This document shows, piece after piece, positions 9,525 to 18,335 of a DNA stretch of 63,205 nucleotides. Origin of the DNA: Extensimonas vulgaris. GTDB taxonomy: Bacteria; Pseudomonadota; Gammaproteobacteria; Burkholderiales; Burkholderiaceae_C. Within the stretch, counting starts at the first letter, position 1, and each line of letters opens with the position of its first letter. A model generated the notes under the pieces. The model worked only from the letters and a program-made list of their open reading frames with translations. It ran no database searches and was not told where the DNA came from. The translations under genes were made by a program, and so were the position numbers. The stretch lies in the NCBI RefSeq assembly GCF_003337425.1, contig NZ_QPJU01000005.1, positions 1 to 63,205 on the forward strand, written 5' to 3'.

Positions 9525-9923
9525 ATGCGCCTGACGATCTTCTATATTCTATTTGCCGCAATCGCATCTTTTGCAAACATCTTTGCCCAAGATGTATTCG
9601 TTCGGCTATATCATGGCGTGTATGCCATTACGCTTTCGATTTTCGTCGGCACATTCATTGGCTTGCTGGTCAAGTATTGGCTTGACAAGCGTTACATCTT
9701 TCGGTTTCGCACTCTGAGTGCGGCGCATGATATCCGCACCTTTGTTCTATATTCCGCAATGGGCGTTCTGACGACGGTTATTTTTTGGGCTTTTGAGTTT
9801 GGATTTCAGGAAATTTTTCAAACAAAGCAGATGCGATATCTGGGTGGGCTGCTCGGTTTGTCTTTGGGGTATTTTTTGAAGTATAAAATGGATAAACGTT
9901 TCGTTTTTGTGGCCGTTGATTGA
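9525..9923 (+). CDS. GtrA-like small membrane protein (candidate lipid-linked sugar flippase)
   Basis: A 132-residue protein with four hydrophobic segments in the GtrA pattern. A basic DKRYIFRF motif follows the second segment and KYKMDKRFVF ends the protein; both are family hallmarks. GtrA proteins are thought to flip polyprenyl-phosphate sugars. The mycobacterial member Rv3789 belongs to the arabinogalactan locus and has been proposed to act on decaprenylphosphoryl-arabinose. I use ATG 9525, 14 bp after the GT-C stop; an upstream ATG at 9453 would put 24 extra residues inside the GT-C gene. It closes the arabinose cassette and shares its low GC with the GT-C gene. The next gene converges, 30 bp away. 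Confidence 0.8.
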   Translation: MRLTIFYILFAAIASFANIFAQDVFVRLYHGVYAITLSIFVGTFIGLLVKYWLDKRYIFRFRTLSAAHDIRTFVLYSAMGVLTTVIFWAFEFGFQEIFQTKQMRYLGGLLGLSLGYFLKYKMDKRFVFVAVD

Positions 9924-9953
9924 GTTTTTTATTGCATGAATCTCAGAATGACA

Positions 9954-11864
9954 CTATTTGCACCCAGCCAGATGGCAGCTTATCTTCGCAACCGCGTCTT
10001 TGGCGTCAACGACTCCCGTATTGATGGTTAAGGCGGCTGCCGTGGGTGGCTCATACGGGCTATTGATCCCCGTCATGTTCGGCAGTTGACCGCTGCGCGC
10101 CTTTTTGTATAGGCCCTTGGGATCGCGCTGCTCGCACACTTCCAGCGGTGTGTCCACAAACACCTCGATGAAGTTGTCTTCGCCAATCAGTTCCCTGGCC
10201 ATCTGCCGCTCCGCCCGAAATGGGCTGATGAAGGCGGTCATTACGATCAGGCCGGCGTCCATCATCAGCTTGGCCACTTCGGCCACGCGGCGGATGTTTT
10301 CCACCCGGTCGGCGTCGGTGAAGCCCAGGTCTTTGTTCAGGCCCTGGCGCACGTTGTCGCCATCCAGAATGTAGGTGCGCTTGCCTTGGGCGTGCAGTTC
10401 TTTCTCCAGCGCGTTGGCGATGGTGGATTTGCCTGAGCCGGATAGCCCGGTAAACCAGATGACCTTGCCTTTGTGGCCGTTGAGCCGTTCGCGGTCTTCG
10501 CGGGTGATGCTGAGCGCTTGGCGGTGCACGTTTTGTGCCCGGCGCAGGTTGTGGCGGATCATGCCGGCGGCGACCGTGGCGTGGGTGAATTTGTCCACCA
10601 AGATGAAGCCGCCCAGCGTCTGGTTGGCGGTGTAGGGGGCGAACACGAGCGGCTTGCTCAATGCCAGGTTGACCACGGCGATGTCGTTCAGCGCCAGTTG
10701 TTTGCACGATTCGTGCGCCTGGGTGTTCACGTCCAGGCGGTATTTGAGGCTGGTGATGCTGGCGCCGGCCCATTGGTTTGCCAGTTTCAGTTCATAGGCG
10801 CGGCCTAGCAGGCCGGGTTCGTCGTGCATCCACACCAGGGTGGCCTCGAACTGGTCGGTCATTTCCAGCGGTTGGGCGGCCAGGGCGATCACGTCACCGC
10901 GCGAGGCATCTAGCTCCCGATCGAGCACCAGGGTCACTGCGTCGCCGGCCTGGGCGGTGTTCAGGTCGCCATCGGCGGTCACGATGCGCGTGAGCGTTGC
11001 CGTCTGGCCCGAGGCGGTTACGCGCAGTTCGTCGCCCAATGCCAAGCGGCCCGCGGCGAGCGTGCCGCTGAAGCCCCGAAAGCTGGCGTTGGGGCGGTTG
11101 GCCCACTGCACCGGGAATATGGCTTTGTGTTGGCTGGGTTTGGGGATGTCGATGGTTTCCAGGCAGCCCATCAGCGTGGGCCCTTGGTACCAGGCGGTGT
11201 GCGGGGAGCGGGCGGTGACGTTGTCGCCCTGGAGGGCTGACACGGGGATGGGCGTGATGCTTTGGAAGCCGAGCGCTTCGGCAATGGTGGCGAAGTCGGC
11301 AGCGATGGTGTCGAAAACGGTTTTCTGGTAGCCGAGCAAGTCCATTTTGTTGATGGCCAGCACTACGTGTTTGATGCCGACCAGCGACACGAGGTAGGCG
11401 TGGCGGCGGGTCTGGGTGAGCATGCCCTGGCGGGCATCGATGAGCAGCACCGCGACATCGGCCGTAGAGGCACCCGTAACCATGTTGCGGGTGTATTGTT
11501 CGTGCCCCGGGGTGTCGGCCACGATGAACTTGCGCCGGGGGGTGGAGAAGAAGCGGTAGGCCACGTCGATGGTGATGCCTTGTTCCCGCTCGGCGGCTAG
11601 GCCGTCCACAAGCAGGGCAAAGTCGATGTCGTTGCCCTGGGTGCCGTACCGACGGGAATCGGCTTGCAGGGTGCGCAGCTGGTCGTCAAAGATTTGCTGT
11701 GATTCCCACAGCAGGCGGCCAATCAGCGTGCTTTTGCCGTCATCCACGCTGCCGCAGGTAATGAAGCGCAGCAGGTCTTGCTGGGCTTGCCGGGTCAGCC
11801 ATTCGCGGACGGTGGCTGCTTTGGGGGGGCAGGACGGGGTGGGGGTTTTCTTGGGGCGCGCCAT
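9954..11864 (-). CDS. cysNC: CysNC: sulfate adenylyltransferase GTPase subunit fused to APS kinase
   Basis: A 636-residue bifunctional protein. Residues about 30-240 are the EF-Tu-like GTPase with GSVDDGKST (about 38-46), [12 protein letters not shown] and NKMD, followed by two beta-barrel domains. From about 466 an APS kinase follows, with P-loop [15 protein letters not shown] and the FISPFR substrate loop. CysN couples GTP hydrolysis to CysD-catalysed APS formation; the kinase makes PAPS. The upstream gene cysD ends in TGATG overlapping this start by one base, so the two are translationally coupled. NodPQ-like CysD-CysNC pairs often feed sulfotransferases rather than cysteine synthesis. The position among glycosyltransferases fits that, but no sulfotransferase is visible here. 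Confidence 0.93.
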   Translation of the reverse strand: MARPKKTPTPSCPPKAATVREWLTRQAQQDLLRFITCGSVDDGKSTLIGRLLWESQQIFDDQLRTLQADSRRYGTQGNDIDFALLVDGLAAEREQGITIDVAYRFFSTPRRKFIVADTPGHEQYTRNMVTGASTADVAVLLIDARQGMLTQTRRHAYLVSLVGIKHVVLAINKMDLLGYQKTVFDTIAADFATIAEALGFQSITPIPVSALQGDNVTARSPHTAWYQGPTLMGCLETIDIPKPSQHKAIFPVQWANRPNASFRGFSGTLAAGRLALGDELRVTASGQTATLTRIVTADGDLNTAQAGDAVTLVLDRELDASRGDVIALAAQPLEMTDQFEATLVWMHDEPGLLGRAYELKLANQWAGASITSLKYRLDVNTQAHESCKQLALNDIAVVNLALSKPLVFAPYTANQTLGGFILVDKFTHATVAAGMIRHNLRRAQNVHRQALSITREDRERLNGHKGKVIWFTGLSGSGKSTIANALEKELHAQGKRTYILDGDNVRQGLNKDLGFTDADRVENIRRVAEVAKLMMDAGLIVMTAFISPFRAERQMARELIGEDNFIEVFVDTPLEVCEQRDPKGLYKKARSGQLPNMTGINSPYEPPTAAALTINTGVVDAKDAVAKISCHLAGCK

Positions 11865-13318
11865 CAGAAATAGCCTTCCTGTTTTTTCTTTTCCATGGAG
11901 CCGGCGCTGTCGGTGTCGATCTTGCGGCCTTGGCGCTCGGACTGGCGGGTGTTGATGGTCTCGAGGAGGATGTCTTCAATCGTTTCGGCTTCGGACTCTA
12001 TGGCGCCGGTGAGGGGGTAGCAGCCCAGGGTACGGAAACGTACTTTCCGGATTTCGATTTGTTCTCCGGGCAGCAGGCGACAGCGTTCGTCATCGACCAT
12101 CATGATCATCTCGGGCCGCACGACCACGGGCCGCGGCTTGGCGAAATACAGCGGCACTACGGGAATGTTTTCTTGGTAGATGTATTGCCAGATGTCCAGC
12201 TCGGTCCAGTTCGACAGTGGGAATACGCGGATGCTCTCACCTTCTTTTTTGCGGGTGTTGTAGAGGTTCCAGAGCTCGGGGCGCTGGTTTTTCGGGTCCC
12301 AACGGTGGGTGTTGGTGCGAAACGAGAAGATGCGCTCTTTGGCGCGGGACTTTTCTTCATCGCGCCGGGCGCCGCCAAAAATCACGTCGAATTTGTAGTG
12401 GTCAAGCGCCTGTTTGAGCGCTTCGGTTTTGCTGATGTCGGTGTGCAGCGCGGAGCCGTGGTCGAACGGGTTGATGTTTTTTTCGATAGCCTCGGGGTTG
12501 GTGTGCACGAGCAGGTCCATGCCGCTTTCGCGGGCTATGAAGTCTCGGAACAGGTACATCTCCTGAAATTTCCAGCGGGTGTCCACGTGCAGCAAAGGAA
12601 ATGGCGGTGGTGCAGGGTAGAAGGCCTTGCGGGCCAGGTGCAGCATGACGCCGCTGTCTTTGCCGATGGAATACAGCATCACGGGATTTTGGGCCTCCGC
12701 TACGGCTTCGCGGAGGATGTGGATGCTCTCGGCCTCCAGCCGCCTCAGATGGGGCGACGGCGCCAGGTCGGGTTTGGGGTTGCCGCCCAGGCGCAGCCCT
12801 GAAGGCAACACGGGTTGGTAGGCCTGGGGGCAGAGCTGGATGTTTGGCAAGTTAGGTTCACCACGCAAGCAGGCCACCAAGGCGCCGTGTGGAAATACGG
12901 CGATGGGTTTGCCAATGTGGCGCTGCAAGTCGGTGATGGCTTGTAGGGCTGCCTCTCGTTCCAGGCGCGGCATTGGTACCCAAAATCGTGCACCGCGGGC
13001 GTCATTGGCGTGCAAGCAGGGTTGCCCGCTGGGCAGGATAGCTATCTGTGCAAGCAGCACCCGATCACGTCGCTTGCGGGCTTGGGCTATGGCCCAGTCC
13101 AACACCAGGCGGTTGGGTGTGCGGTCACGTTCGTCCAGCAAGTCGGCTTCTGATAGCTCTTTGGGCAAGATGCCCAGTGCGTTCAGACGGCGCTCTGCGG
13201 TGCGCTTGGTATCTGCCTCGCCCGTGGCTTTGAGGTGCTTGAAAGCGAGCTCGGTGTCCCAGACGCGCGGGGCGTCCAGCCGCAGCAGGGCAGGGTCTTG
13301 ATTTGTCGCATTTTGCAT
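11864..13318 (-). CDS. cysD: CysD (ATP sulfurylase small subunit) with about 188-residue N-terminal extension
   Basis: At 484 residues it is much longer than the usual roughly 300. The CysD core begins near residue 189 ([15 protein letters not shown]). It contains the PP-loop [50 protein letters not shown] and the C-terminal [15 protein letters not shown], so catalysis (sulfate plus ATP gives APS) should be intact. The first about 188 residues ([16 protein letters not shown]..., later [16 protein letters not shown]) match nothing I know and are ordinary high-GC coding sequence. No internal ATG close to the core offers an alternative canonical start. It forms an operon with cysNC (1-bp overlap) and is divergent from the TSUP gene at 13501 across 182 bp. 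Confidence 0.9.
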   Translation of the reverse strand: MQNATNQDPALLRLDAPRVWDTELAFKHLKATGEADTKRTAERRLNALGILPKELSEADLLDERDRTPNRLVLDWAIAQARKRRDRVLLAQIAILPSGQPCLHANDARGARFWVPMPRLEREAALQAITDLQRHIGKPIAVFPHGALVACLRGEPNLPNIQLCPQAYQPVLPSGLRLGGNPKPDLAPSPHLRRLEAESIHILREAVAEAQNPVMLYSIGKDSGVMLHLARKAFYPAPPPFPLLHVDTRWKFQEMYLFRDFIARESGMDLLVHTNPEAIEKNINPFDHGSALHTDISKTEALKQALDHYKFDVIFGGARRDEEKSRAKERIFSFRTNTHRWDPKNQRPELWNLYNTRKKEGESIRVFPLSNWTELDIWQYIYQENIPVVPLYFAKPRPVVVRPEMIMMVDDERCRLLPGEQIEIRKVRFRTLGCYPLTGAIESEAETIEDILLETINTRQSERQGRKIDTDSAGSMEKKKQEGYF

Positions 13319-13500
13319 TTTGTTGATATTTTCTGTGTTTCACACTTGACGATGAACTATCATCCATCGTTTTTACTTAGCATATCACCTTATGCGACAA
13401 ATCAAATGCTTGTTGCCCGTCGAAAACGGGTGTGCGTTGCCCGGCTTTTTGCCGGCGTGTCCTGTGCGCTGCACGTGCACACGGCCGAGGTGAGCTGGGC

Positions 13501-14280
13501 ATGGTGGACGCGGGCTATGTGCTGGCTGGTTCTTTGACAGGGTTCATGGTCGGCTTGACGGGGGTGGGGGGCGGCGCCTTGATGACCCCGATCTTGCTGA
13601 TCTTCTTTGGCGTGCCGCCCACTGCAGCGATTGCTACCGACCTGTGGTTTGCGGCAATCACGAAGCTGGTTGGCGCGAGGGTGCATCACATGCGCGGCAG
13701 TGTGGATTGGCACGTGGCCAAGCTGCTTTGGCTGGGGAGCTTGCCCATGGCGGCGTTGATCGTAGGCATGGTGGGCTGGGGAGTTGCTGCGGCCAAGGTG
13801 GCGTGGCTGACAAAAGCCATTGGCGTGGTTGTGTTGATCGCGGCCATTGGGCTGCTGTGTGCGCCGCAGTTGCTTGCCTATGCAAGAGTGCGCGGGATCG
13901 GTCGGGCCGACCGATTCAGGGCTGCGCAGCCGGCCTTGGCCGTGGTGTCTGGAGCGGTGCTGGGTTTGTGTGTGGCATTGACGTCGGTGGGCGCCGGTGC
14001 ACTGGGTAGCGTGCTGCTGCTTTGCCTATATCCACAGCGTATGACACCCCATCGGCTGGTGGCCACCGACATCGTGCATGCCATTCCGTTGGCGGTAGTG
14101 GCTGGGCTGGGATACTTGTTTGCCGGAATGGTCAATGGCCAGCTGTTGATGAGCCTATTGGCGGGCTCTATCCCGGCGGTGCTGCTCGGGAGCCTGTTGG
14201 CAGAAAAAATATCGGGCCGCTGGATTCAGCTTTGTTTGGCCCTGGCGTTGATGGGGTCTGGATTGAAGGTGCTGTTATAG
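13501..14280 (+). CDS. TSUP (TauE/SafE) family membrane transporter
   Basis: A 259-residue polytopic membrane protein. Two repeated halves carry the TSUP signatures GFMVGLTGVGGGALMTPIL near the N-terminus and a related LTSVGAGALGSVLL in the second half. Members export or import sulfite, sulfonates or other small anions. Divergent placement from the sulfate-activation genes cysD-cysNC suggests a sulfur oxyanion, but that is inference. ATG 13501 is preceded by GAGGTGAG at good spacing; the open frame extends upstream to 13432 without a better start. The next gene converges, 21 bp away. Confidence 0.85.
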   Translation: MVDAGYVLAGSLTGFMVGLTGVGGGALMTPILLIFFGVPPTAAIATDLWFAAITKLVGARVHHMRGSVDWHVAKLLWLGSLPMAALIVGMVGWGVAAAKVAWLTKAIGVVVLIAAIGLLCAPQLLAYARVRGIGRADRFRAAQPALAVVSGAVLGLCVALTSVGAGALGSVLLLCLYPQRMTPHRLVATDIVHAIPLAVVAGLGYLFAGMVNGQLLMSLLAGSIPAVLLGSLLAEKISGRWIQLCLALALMGSGLKVLL

Positions 14281-14301
14281 GGGGCAGGTGTCGGCTTTCG
14301 G

Positions 14302-15399
14302 CTATTGAAGGCGCTCACCTTTTACGAGACGAGCGCAAATTTGCACATATTTTTTTGCAATGGTATAAGCGGTATATTTGCTTTCGGATTGCGGTAAAGA
14401 GCTGCCGAGGTGCTGGTCTGAATTAAAAATATTTTCGAGGGCTTCTGTTAATTGGCTTGCCGATGAAAAATAAAGCGCCCGATCTTCTGCTGTGGCACGG
14501 TTGAAGGCCACATCAAAGCACAATATGTGGCAGTCGTAGAAAAGCATCTCCACAAGGGAGGGGTTGGTTCCGCCCACACTATGGCCGTGTAGATAAATTT
14601 GACAGGATTGGCGCAAGCTTGCTAACTTTTGCGATTCATAAGTAGAATCCAACATCACTATGCGCGGATTGTTTTTGTATTTTTGATGCAATTGGTTCGC
14701 GTAGGCGCTGTGTTTCCAGTTTCCCACGATGGTATAGCAATTCATGGGTGAAGCCAAAAACCCTTCAATCAGCATTTCCAGGTTGTTTTCAGGCTCTATG
14801 CGGCATATGGTGAGGGCCGTACCGAGTTGCACATCTATGCCCGGGAGCCGCAGTACGTGGTCTCCTGGATAAGCGACCAAGCTGCTTTTGTGTCGTGTGC
14901 AAGGACTCAGGAAGGGTGCAAGGGCTGCGTTGTCGTAAATCACGTGATGCGCGAACCGCTGGGCCGTAATGCCAGACAGACGCAAAAACCAGCGTTGCAA
15001 GCGGCTGTGTTTGCCGCGGCGCCATTCGATTCCATCGACATTGACGATGAGTTTTTTGCCGTTGAAGTTGCACATGAGGCGAAAGAGTGGAAACCATAAA
15101 CCACCCGAAACTCCAAGAACGATGATGTGACTTGCGCGTCGAAAGACGCACATGAATGCCAGGGCATCATGAAAAATAGAACTCGCGCCATTTGCGCGCA
15201 GGGGAATAAAAACGCGGTGAACACCGTTCCAAGGAGTGGACTTGTCTGGGTAAAGACGAGCGTCACAGGTCACGGTGACGGCCCGTACCATGCGGGCTAT
15301 GACGGGGGCGCAATGTTCTACGAATGCTTCAAAACCGCCATAGCGGTTGGGTAGGCCGGCGGAACCGATGAAGGCAATATGGAAAGGATAACGGTGCAT
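14302..15399 (-). CDS. DUF1972-type (GT4-like) glycosyltransferase
   Basis: A 365-residue GT-B glycosyltransferase. The N-terminus reads IAFIGSAGLPNRYGGFEAFVE, the DUF1972 signature of rhamnosyltransferases such as WcaL/WfaP-like enzymes. The centre has VNVDGIEWRRGKHS, and the C-terminal donor domain has ICRIEPENNLEMLIEGF and SVGGTNPSLVEML (the E in the usual EX7E region). It probably adds a sugar to a lipid-linked surface polysaccharide in the cytoplasm. It is moderately AT-rich compared with neighbours. It lies 77 bp downstream of another glycosyltransferase on the same strand and may be co-transcribed with it. Confidence 0.82.
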   Translation of the reverse strand: MHRYPFHIAFIGSAGLPNRYGGFEAFVEHCAPVIARMVRAVTVTCDARLYPDKSTPWNGVHRVFIPLRANGASSIFHDALAFMCVFRRASHIIVLGVSGGLWFPLFRLMCNFNGKKLIVNVDGIEWRRGKHSRLQRWFLRLSGITAQRFAHHVIYDNAALAPFLSPCTRHKSSLVAYPGDHVLRLPGIDVQLGTALTICRIEPENNLEMLIEGFLASPMNCYTIVGNWKHSAYANQLHQKYKNNPRIVMLDSTYESQKLASLRQSCQIYLHGHSVGGTNPSLVEMLFYDCHILCFDVAFNRATAEDRALYFSSASQLTEALENIFNSDQHLGSSLPQSESKYTAYTIAKKYVQICARLVKGERLQ

Positions 15400-15476
15400 T
15401 GTGGTCGGCTTGCCACCTCATCGTTCGGAAGTCCGGGCACATGATAAGTGGCTTGAGAGCGGCATGGCTTTATGTG

Positions 15477-16526
15477 CTATGGGTGAGGAGGTCTGGAGTG
15501 CACAAGAGCATCGCCCGTTTTTGGATTTGGGTGCGGGTTTTCTTGTGGGCTATTCCGGTCTTGTGAATGGCGAGGCTGGAATAACAAGAACGCTGAAAGT
15601 AGCTTTCGTTTGAAAGTGGGGCCTGTATGCAGCGCCAGTTGGGCCAGAAAGATTCTGGCGCGCCAAGTAAGTTGACCGGAGTTTGCCAGGCGAATCCATT
15701 TTCGATCGGTGGTGTTCAGCGATATTGCTGGGGCGTGCGCCAGGTCTTTGGCAAAGCCCAGCGCTTGTTGGGTTACTTGAAGGGCAAAGCGGCGGGTGCG
15801 GCGAAACCTCTCAAAGAGGGGGCGTCGCCGGTGCGCGCCAAGTACGTTTCGGGCGTGCTGGCGGTAGAGCGAGAGCGGGCTTTGTCCATACCAGACGATG
15901 CGCCCAGCGCGGCTGGCCCAAAGTACGATGGCCCAATCGTGCATGAGGTAGTGGCGCGGTGTTGCATGCTGGCACACATAGCGCAGCAACTTACCGGAAA
16001 TAGCCAATGTGTGGCCGACAACCGGGTTGCAAAGCAACAAACGGTCAGCGGCCAGATCGCGGGGGACTTGGTAGGGGTTGCCTGTGTAAAAACTGGTCTG
16101 TAAGGGTTTCAGGCTCGAATCGACGATGTGGACATCGTGAAACACCGCCAGCATGCCTGAAGGGGTGCGGGCGATTTCGCGGCGGAAAGTGGCGCACATG
16201 GCTTGCACCTTGCCCGGTAGCCAGACATCGTCTTGGTCGGCAATGAAGATGCAGTCATCGTCTTTAACCTGCCGCTGAACCTGCGCAAAAGCGTGGAAAA
16301 ACGACAGCGCTGGGCCGGGGGCATCTGGCTGTCTATGTAAGGTGTAAGGCTGGTGGGGCGTCAAGGTGCGAAACGCTTCAGCAATGCGCGTGACGGTGTC
16401 GTCGGTGGAGGCAAAGTCGAAAATGTGAAAGTGATCGATGGGTTCGCTTTGCCTGAGGATGGAGGCGAGCTGGGTTTGCACATAGGCACCGCCGTTGTGG
16501 CAGCACATGATCAAGTGGGTTGGCAT
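15477..16526 (-). CDS. GT2-family glycosyltransferase
   Basis: A 349-residue protein starting at ATG 16526 (PTHLIMCCHNGGAYV). The open frame continues upstream to 16748, but the GT-A fold begins right after this Met. Signatures are MCCHNGGAYV, SILRQ, the metal-binding ADQDDVW, and HDWAIVLWA in the acceptor region with a later LYRQHARNVLG. The pattern is that of bacterial rhamnosyl/glycosyl transferases of O-antigen or capsule synthesis. Its promoter region faces phaZ (divergent, about 220 bp). The last about 25 residues are Pro/His/Asn-rich and likely disordered. Confidence 0.82.
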   Translation of the reverse strand: MPTHLIMCCHNGGAYVQTQLASILRQSEPIDHFHIFDFASTDDTVTRIAEAFRTLTPHQPYTLHRQPDAPGPALSFFHAFAQVQRQVKDDDCIFIADQDDVWLPGKVQAMCATFRREIARTPSGMLAVFHDVHIVDSSLKPLQTSFYTGNPYQVPRDLAADRLLLCNPVVGHTLAISGKLLRYVCQHATPRHYLMHDWAIVLWASRAGRIVWYGQSPLSLYRQHARNVLGAHRRRPLFERFRRTRRFALQVTQQALGFAKDLAHAPAISLNTTDRKWIRLANSGQLTWRARIFLAQLALHTGPTFKRKLLSAFLLFQPRHSQDRNSPQENPHPNPKTGDALVHSRPPHP

Positions 16527-16706
16527 GCCGGATTCTGAGTGTTCGTGGGGTCTGATGGTAACGGAGGGCCACGGTGAAAGAGAGTGGCTGCGCAGCCGCG
16601 GCACGTTGGTCACACCGTCAGCTTTCGCGCCAGCCGCGTGCCCTGCAAGCGTGTTTCTGTGTTTCTGGCATGCAAAAATTTCCCTGCAAAACAAGCCGCG
16701 TGCTGG

Positions 16707-16726
16707 TATATTTTGCTGCACCGCAA
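16707..16726 (+). promoter_or_regulatory. Candidate phaZ promoter and dyad
   Basis: TATATT at 16707-16712 is a plausible -10 box 35 bp before the phaZ ATG. It is followed directly by the dyad TTGC-N6-GCAA (16713-16726), which includes TTGCTGCA, similar to motifs bound by PHA regulator PhaR. The -35 match is poor. This is pattern recognition only. Confidence 0.3.
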
Positions 16727-16746
16727 CATAACCGGACGGTCCAGCC

Positions 16747-18330
16747 ATGCTCTACCACCTTTACGAAGCCCAACGCTCCCTCATGGAGCCTTTTGCCGAC
16801 TTTTCCCTGGCGGCCTCCAAGCTGTTCAGCAATCCTATGTGGCCTTTGAGCGAAACGCCGATGGCGCAGCGCATGGCCGCGGGCTTTGATTTGTTTTACC
16901 GCCTCGGCAAGGACTACGAAAAGCCCGAGTTCGGCATCCATATGGTTGACGTCGATGGCGTGGATGTGGCGATTGCCGAGCGCGTGGAGATCGACAAGCC
17001 TTTTTGCGAACTGCGCCGCTTCAAGCGCTTTTCCGATGACCCGGCCACGCTTGCCAAGCTCAAGAACCAGCCTGCGGTGCTGATCGTCGCGCCCCTGTCG
17101 GGCCACTACGCGACGCTGCTGCGCGACACCGTGCGCACCATGCTCAAAGACCACAAGGTCTATATCACCGACTGGAAGAACGCGCGCCTCGTGCCCTTGT
17201 CGCAGGGCGAATTCCACCTCGACGATTACGTCAACTACGTGCAGGAGTTCATCCGCCACCTGCAGAGCATCTACGGCAACTGCCACGTGATGAGCGTGTG
17301 CCAGCCCACGGTGCCGGTGCTCGCGGCCGTGTCGCTGATGGCGAGCCGCGGCGAAAAGACGCCGCTGAGCATGACCATGATGGGCGGCCCCATCGATGCG
17401 CGGCGCTCGCCCACAGCGGTCAACAGCCTGGCCACGACGCGCAGTTTCGAATGGTTCGAAAACAACGTGATCTACCGCGTGCCCGAGACTTTCCCTGGGG
17501 CGGGGCGGCGCGTCTATCCCGGCTTTTTGCAGCACGCTGGTTTCGTGGCCATGAACCCCGATCGGCATGCAAGCAGCCACTACGACTACTTTTTGAACCT
17601 GATCAAGGGCGACGATGCGAGTGCCGAGTCGCACCGCCAGTTTTACGACGAATACAACGCCGTGCTCGACATGGATGCCGACTACTACCTCGAGACCATC
17701 CACACGGTGTTTCAGGAGTTCAAACTGGTGCGTGGCACCTGGGAGGTGCGTTCGCCCTCGGGTGAGCTCGAGCCCGTGCGCCCGCAGGACATCAAAAACA
17801 CGGCCTTGTTCACCGTCGAAGGTGAACTCGACGACATCTCCGGCTCGGGCCAGACGCGCGCCGCACATGACCTGTGCACCGGCATCGTGCAAAAGGAGCA
17901 ATTCCACTACGAGGTGCCCGGCGCCGGGCACTATGGCATCTTCAGCGGTCGGCGCTGGCGCGAAATGGTCTACCCACGGGTGCGTGACTTCATCCTTGCG
18001 CACCAGCCTGCGGCGCAAACGTCGGTTGCGCAAGTGGCAATCGCTGCTCCAGTGCCCGCAGAACCCTCGGCGGCAGCGCAAGAAAATGAACAAAATCCCC
18101 CGGAAGCGGCCGCCAAAACTACCCATGTAGCTACTAAAAAAGTAGCGAAAAAGACCGCGCCCTCGGCTTCCGGGCAGGTTGCGTCTGCGCCTTCGGTGGC
18201 TACGCAATGGGTGAGCGGTGCAGCCGCGCCGGCGCACACTTCCGCAGCGGCTACCACCGCACAGGCGCCCCAAGCGGATGCAGCGCCGGTCGCTGGCGCA
18301 GCTCCTGGCGCTGCTGAAGCCTCGTCCTGA
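16747..18330 (+). CDS. phaZ: Intracellular PHB depolymerase PhaZ with Ala/Lys-rich C-terminal tail
   Basis: A 527-residue protein. Residues 1 to about 415 match the Ralstonia/Cupriavidus intracellular poly-3-hydroxybutyrate depolymerase: N-terminal MLYHLYEAQR, APLSGHYATLLRDTVR, the catalytic Cys in SVCQPTVPVLAA (Cys185), EGELDDISGSGQT and GHYGIFSGRRWRE with the catalytic His. It mobilises stored PHB at granules. Residues about 422-527 are an added low-complexity tail rich in Ala, Pro and Thr, with a Lys cluster (ATKKVAKK) resembling histone-H1-like or AlgP repeats. It could anchor the enzyme to granules or DNA (inference). Part of the tail is encoded by a palindrome (18130-18146). rnfB follows after 5 bp. 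Confidence 0.9.
   Translation: MLYHLYEAQRSLMEPFADFSLAASKLFSNPMWPLSETPMAQRMAAGFDLFYRLGKDYEKPEFGIHMVDVDGVDVAIAERVEIDKPFCELRRFKRFSDDPATLAKLKNQPAVLIVAPLSGHYATLLRDTVRTMLKDHKVYITDWKNARLVPLSQGEFHLDDYVNYVQEFIRHLQSIYGNCHVMSVCQPTVPVLAAVSLMASRGEKTPLSMTMMGGPIDARRSPTAVNSLATTRSFEWFENNVIYRVPETFPGAGRRVYPGFLQHAGFVAMNPDRHASSHYDYFLNLIKGDDASAESHRQFYDEYNAVLDMDADYYLETIHTVFQEFKLVRGTWEVRSPSGELEPVRPQDIKNTALFTVEGELDDISGSGQTRAAHDLCTGIVQKEQFHYEVPGAGHYGIFSGRRWREMVYPRVRDFILAHQPAAQTSVAQVAIAAPVPAEPSAAAQENEQNPPEAAAKTTHVATKKVAKKTAPSASGQVASAPSVATQWVSGAAAPAHTSAAATTAQAPQADAAPVAGAAPGAAEASS
18130..18146. repeat. GCTACT/AGTAGC palindrome inside the phaZ tail
   Basis: GCTACT (18130-18135) and AGTAGC (18141-18146) flank five A residues. 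They form a short perfect inverted repeat resembling Comamonadaceae REP sequences. It lies in frame and encodes the Lys-rich part of the PhaZ tail. Confidence 0.35.
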
Positions 18331-18335
18331 CCGGA

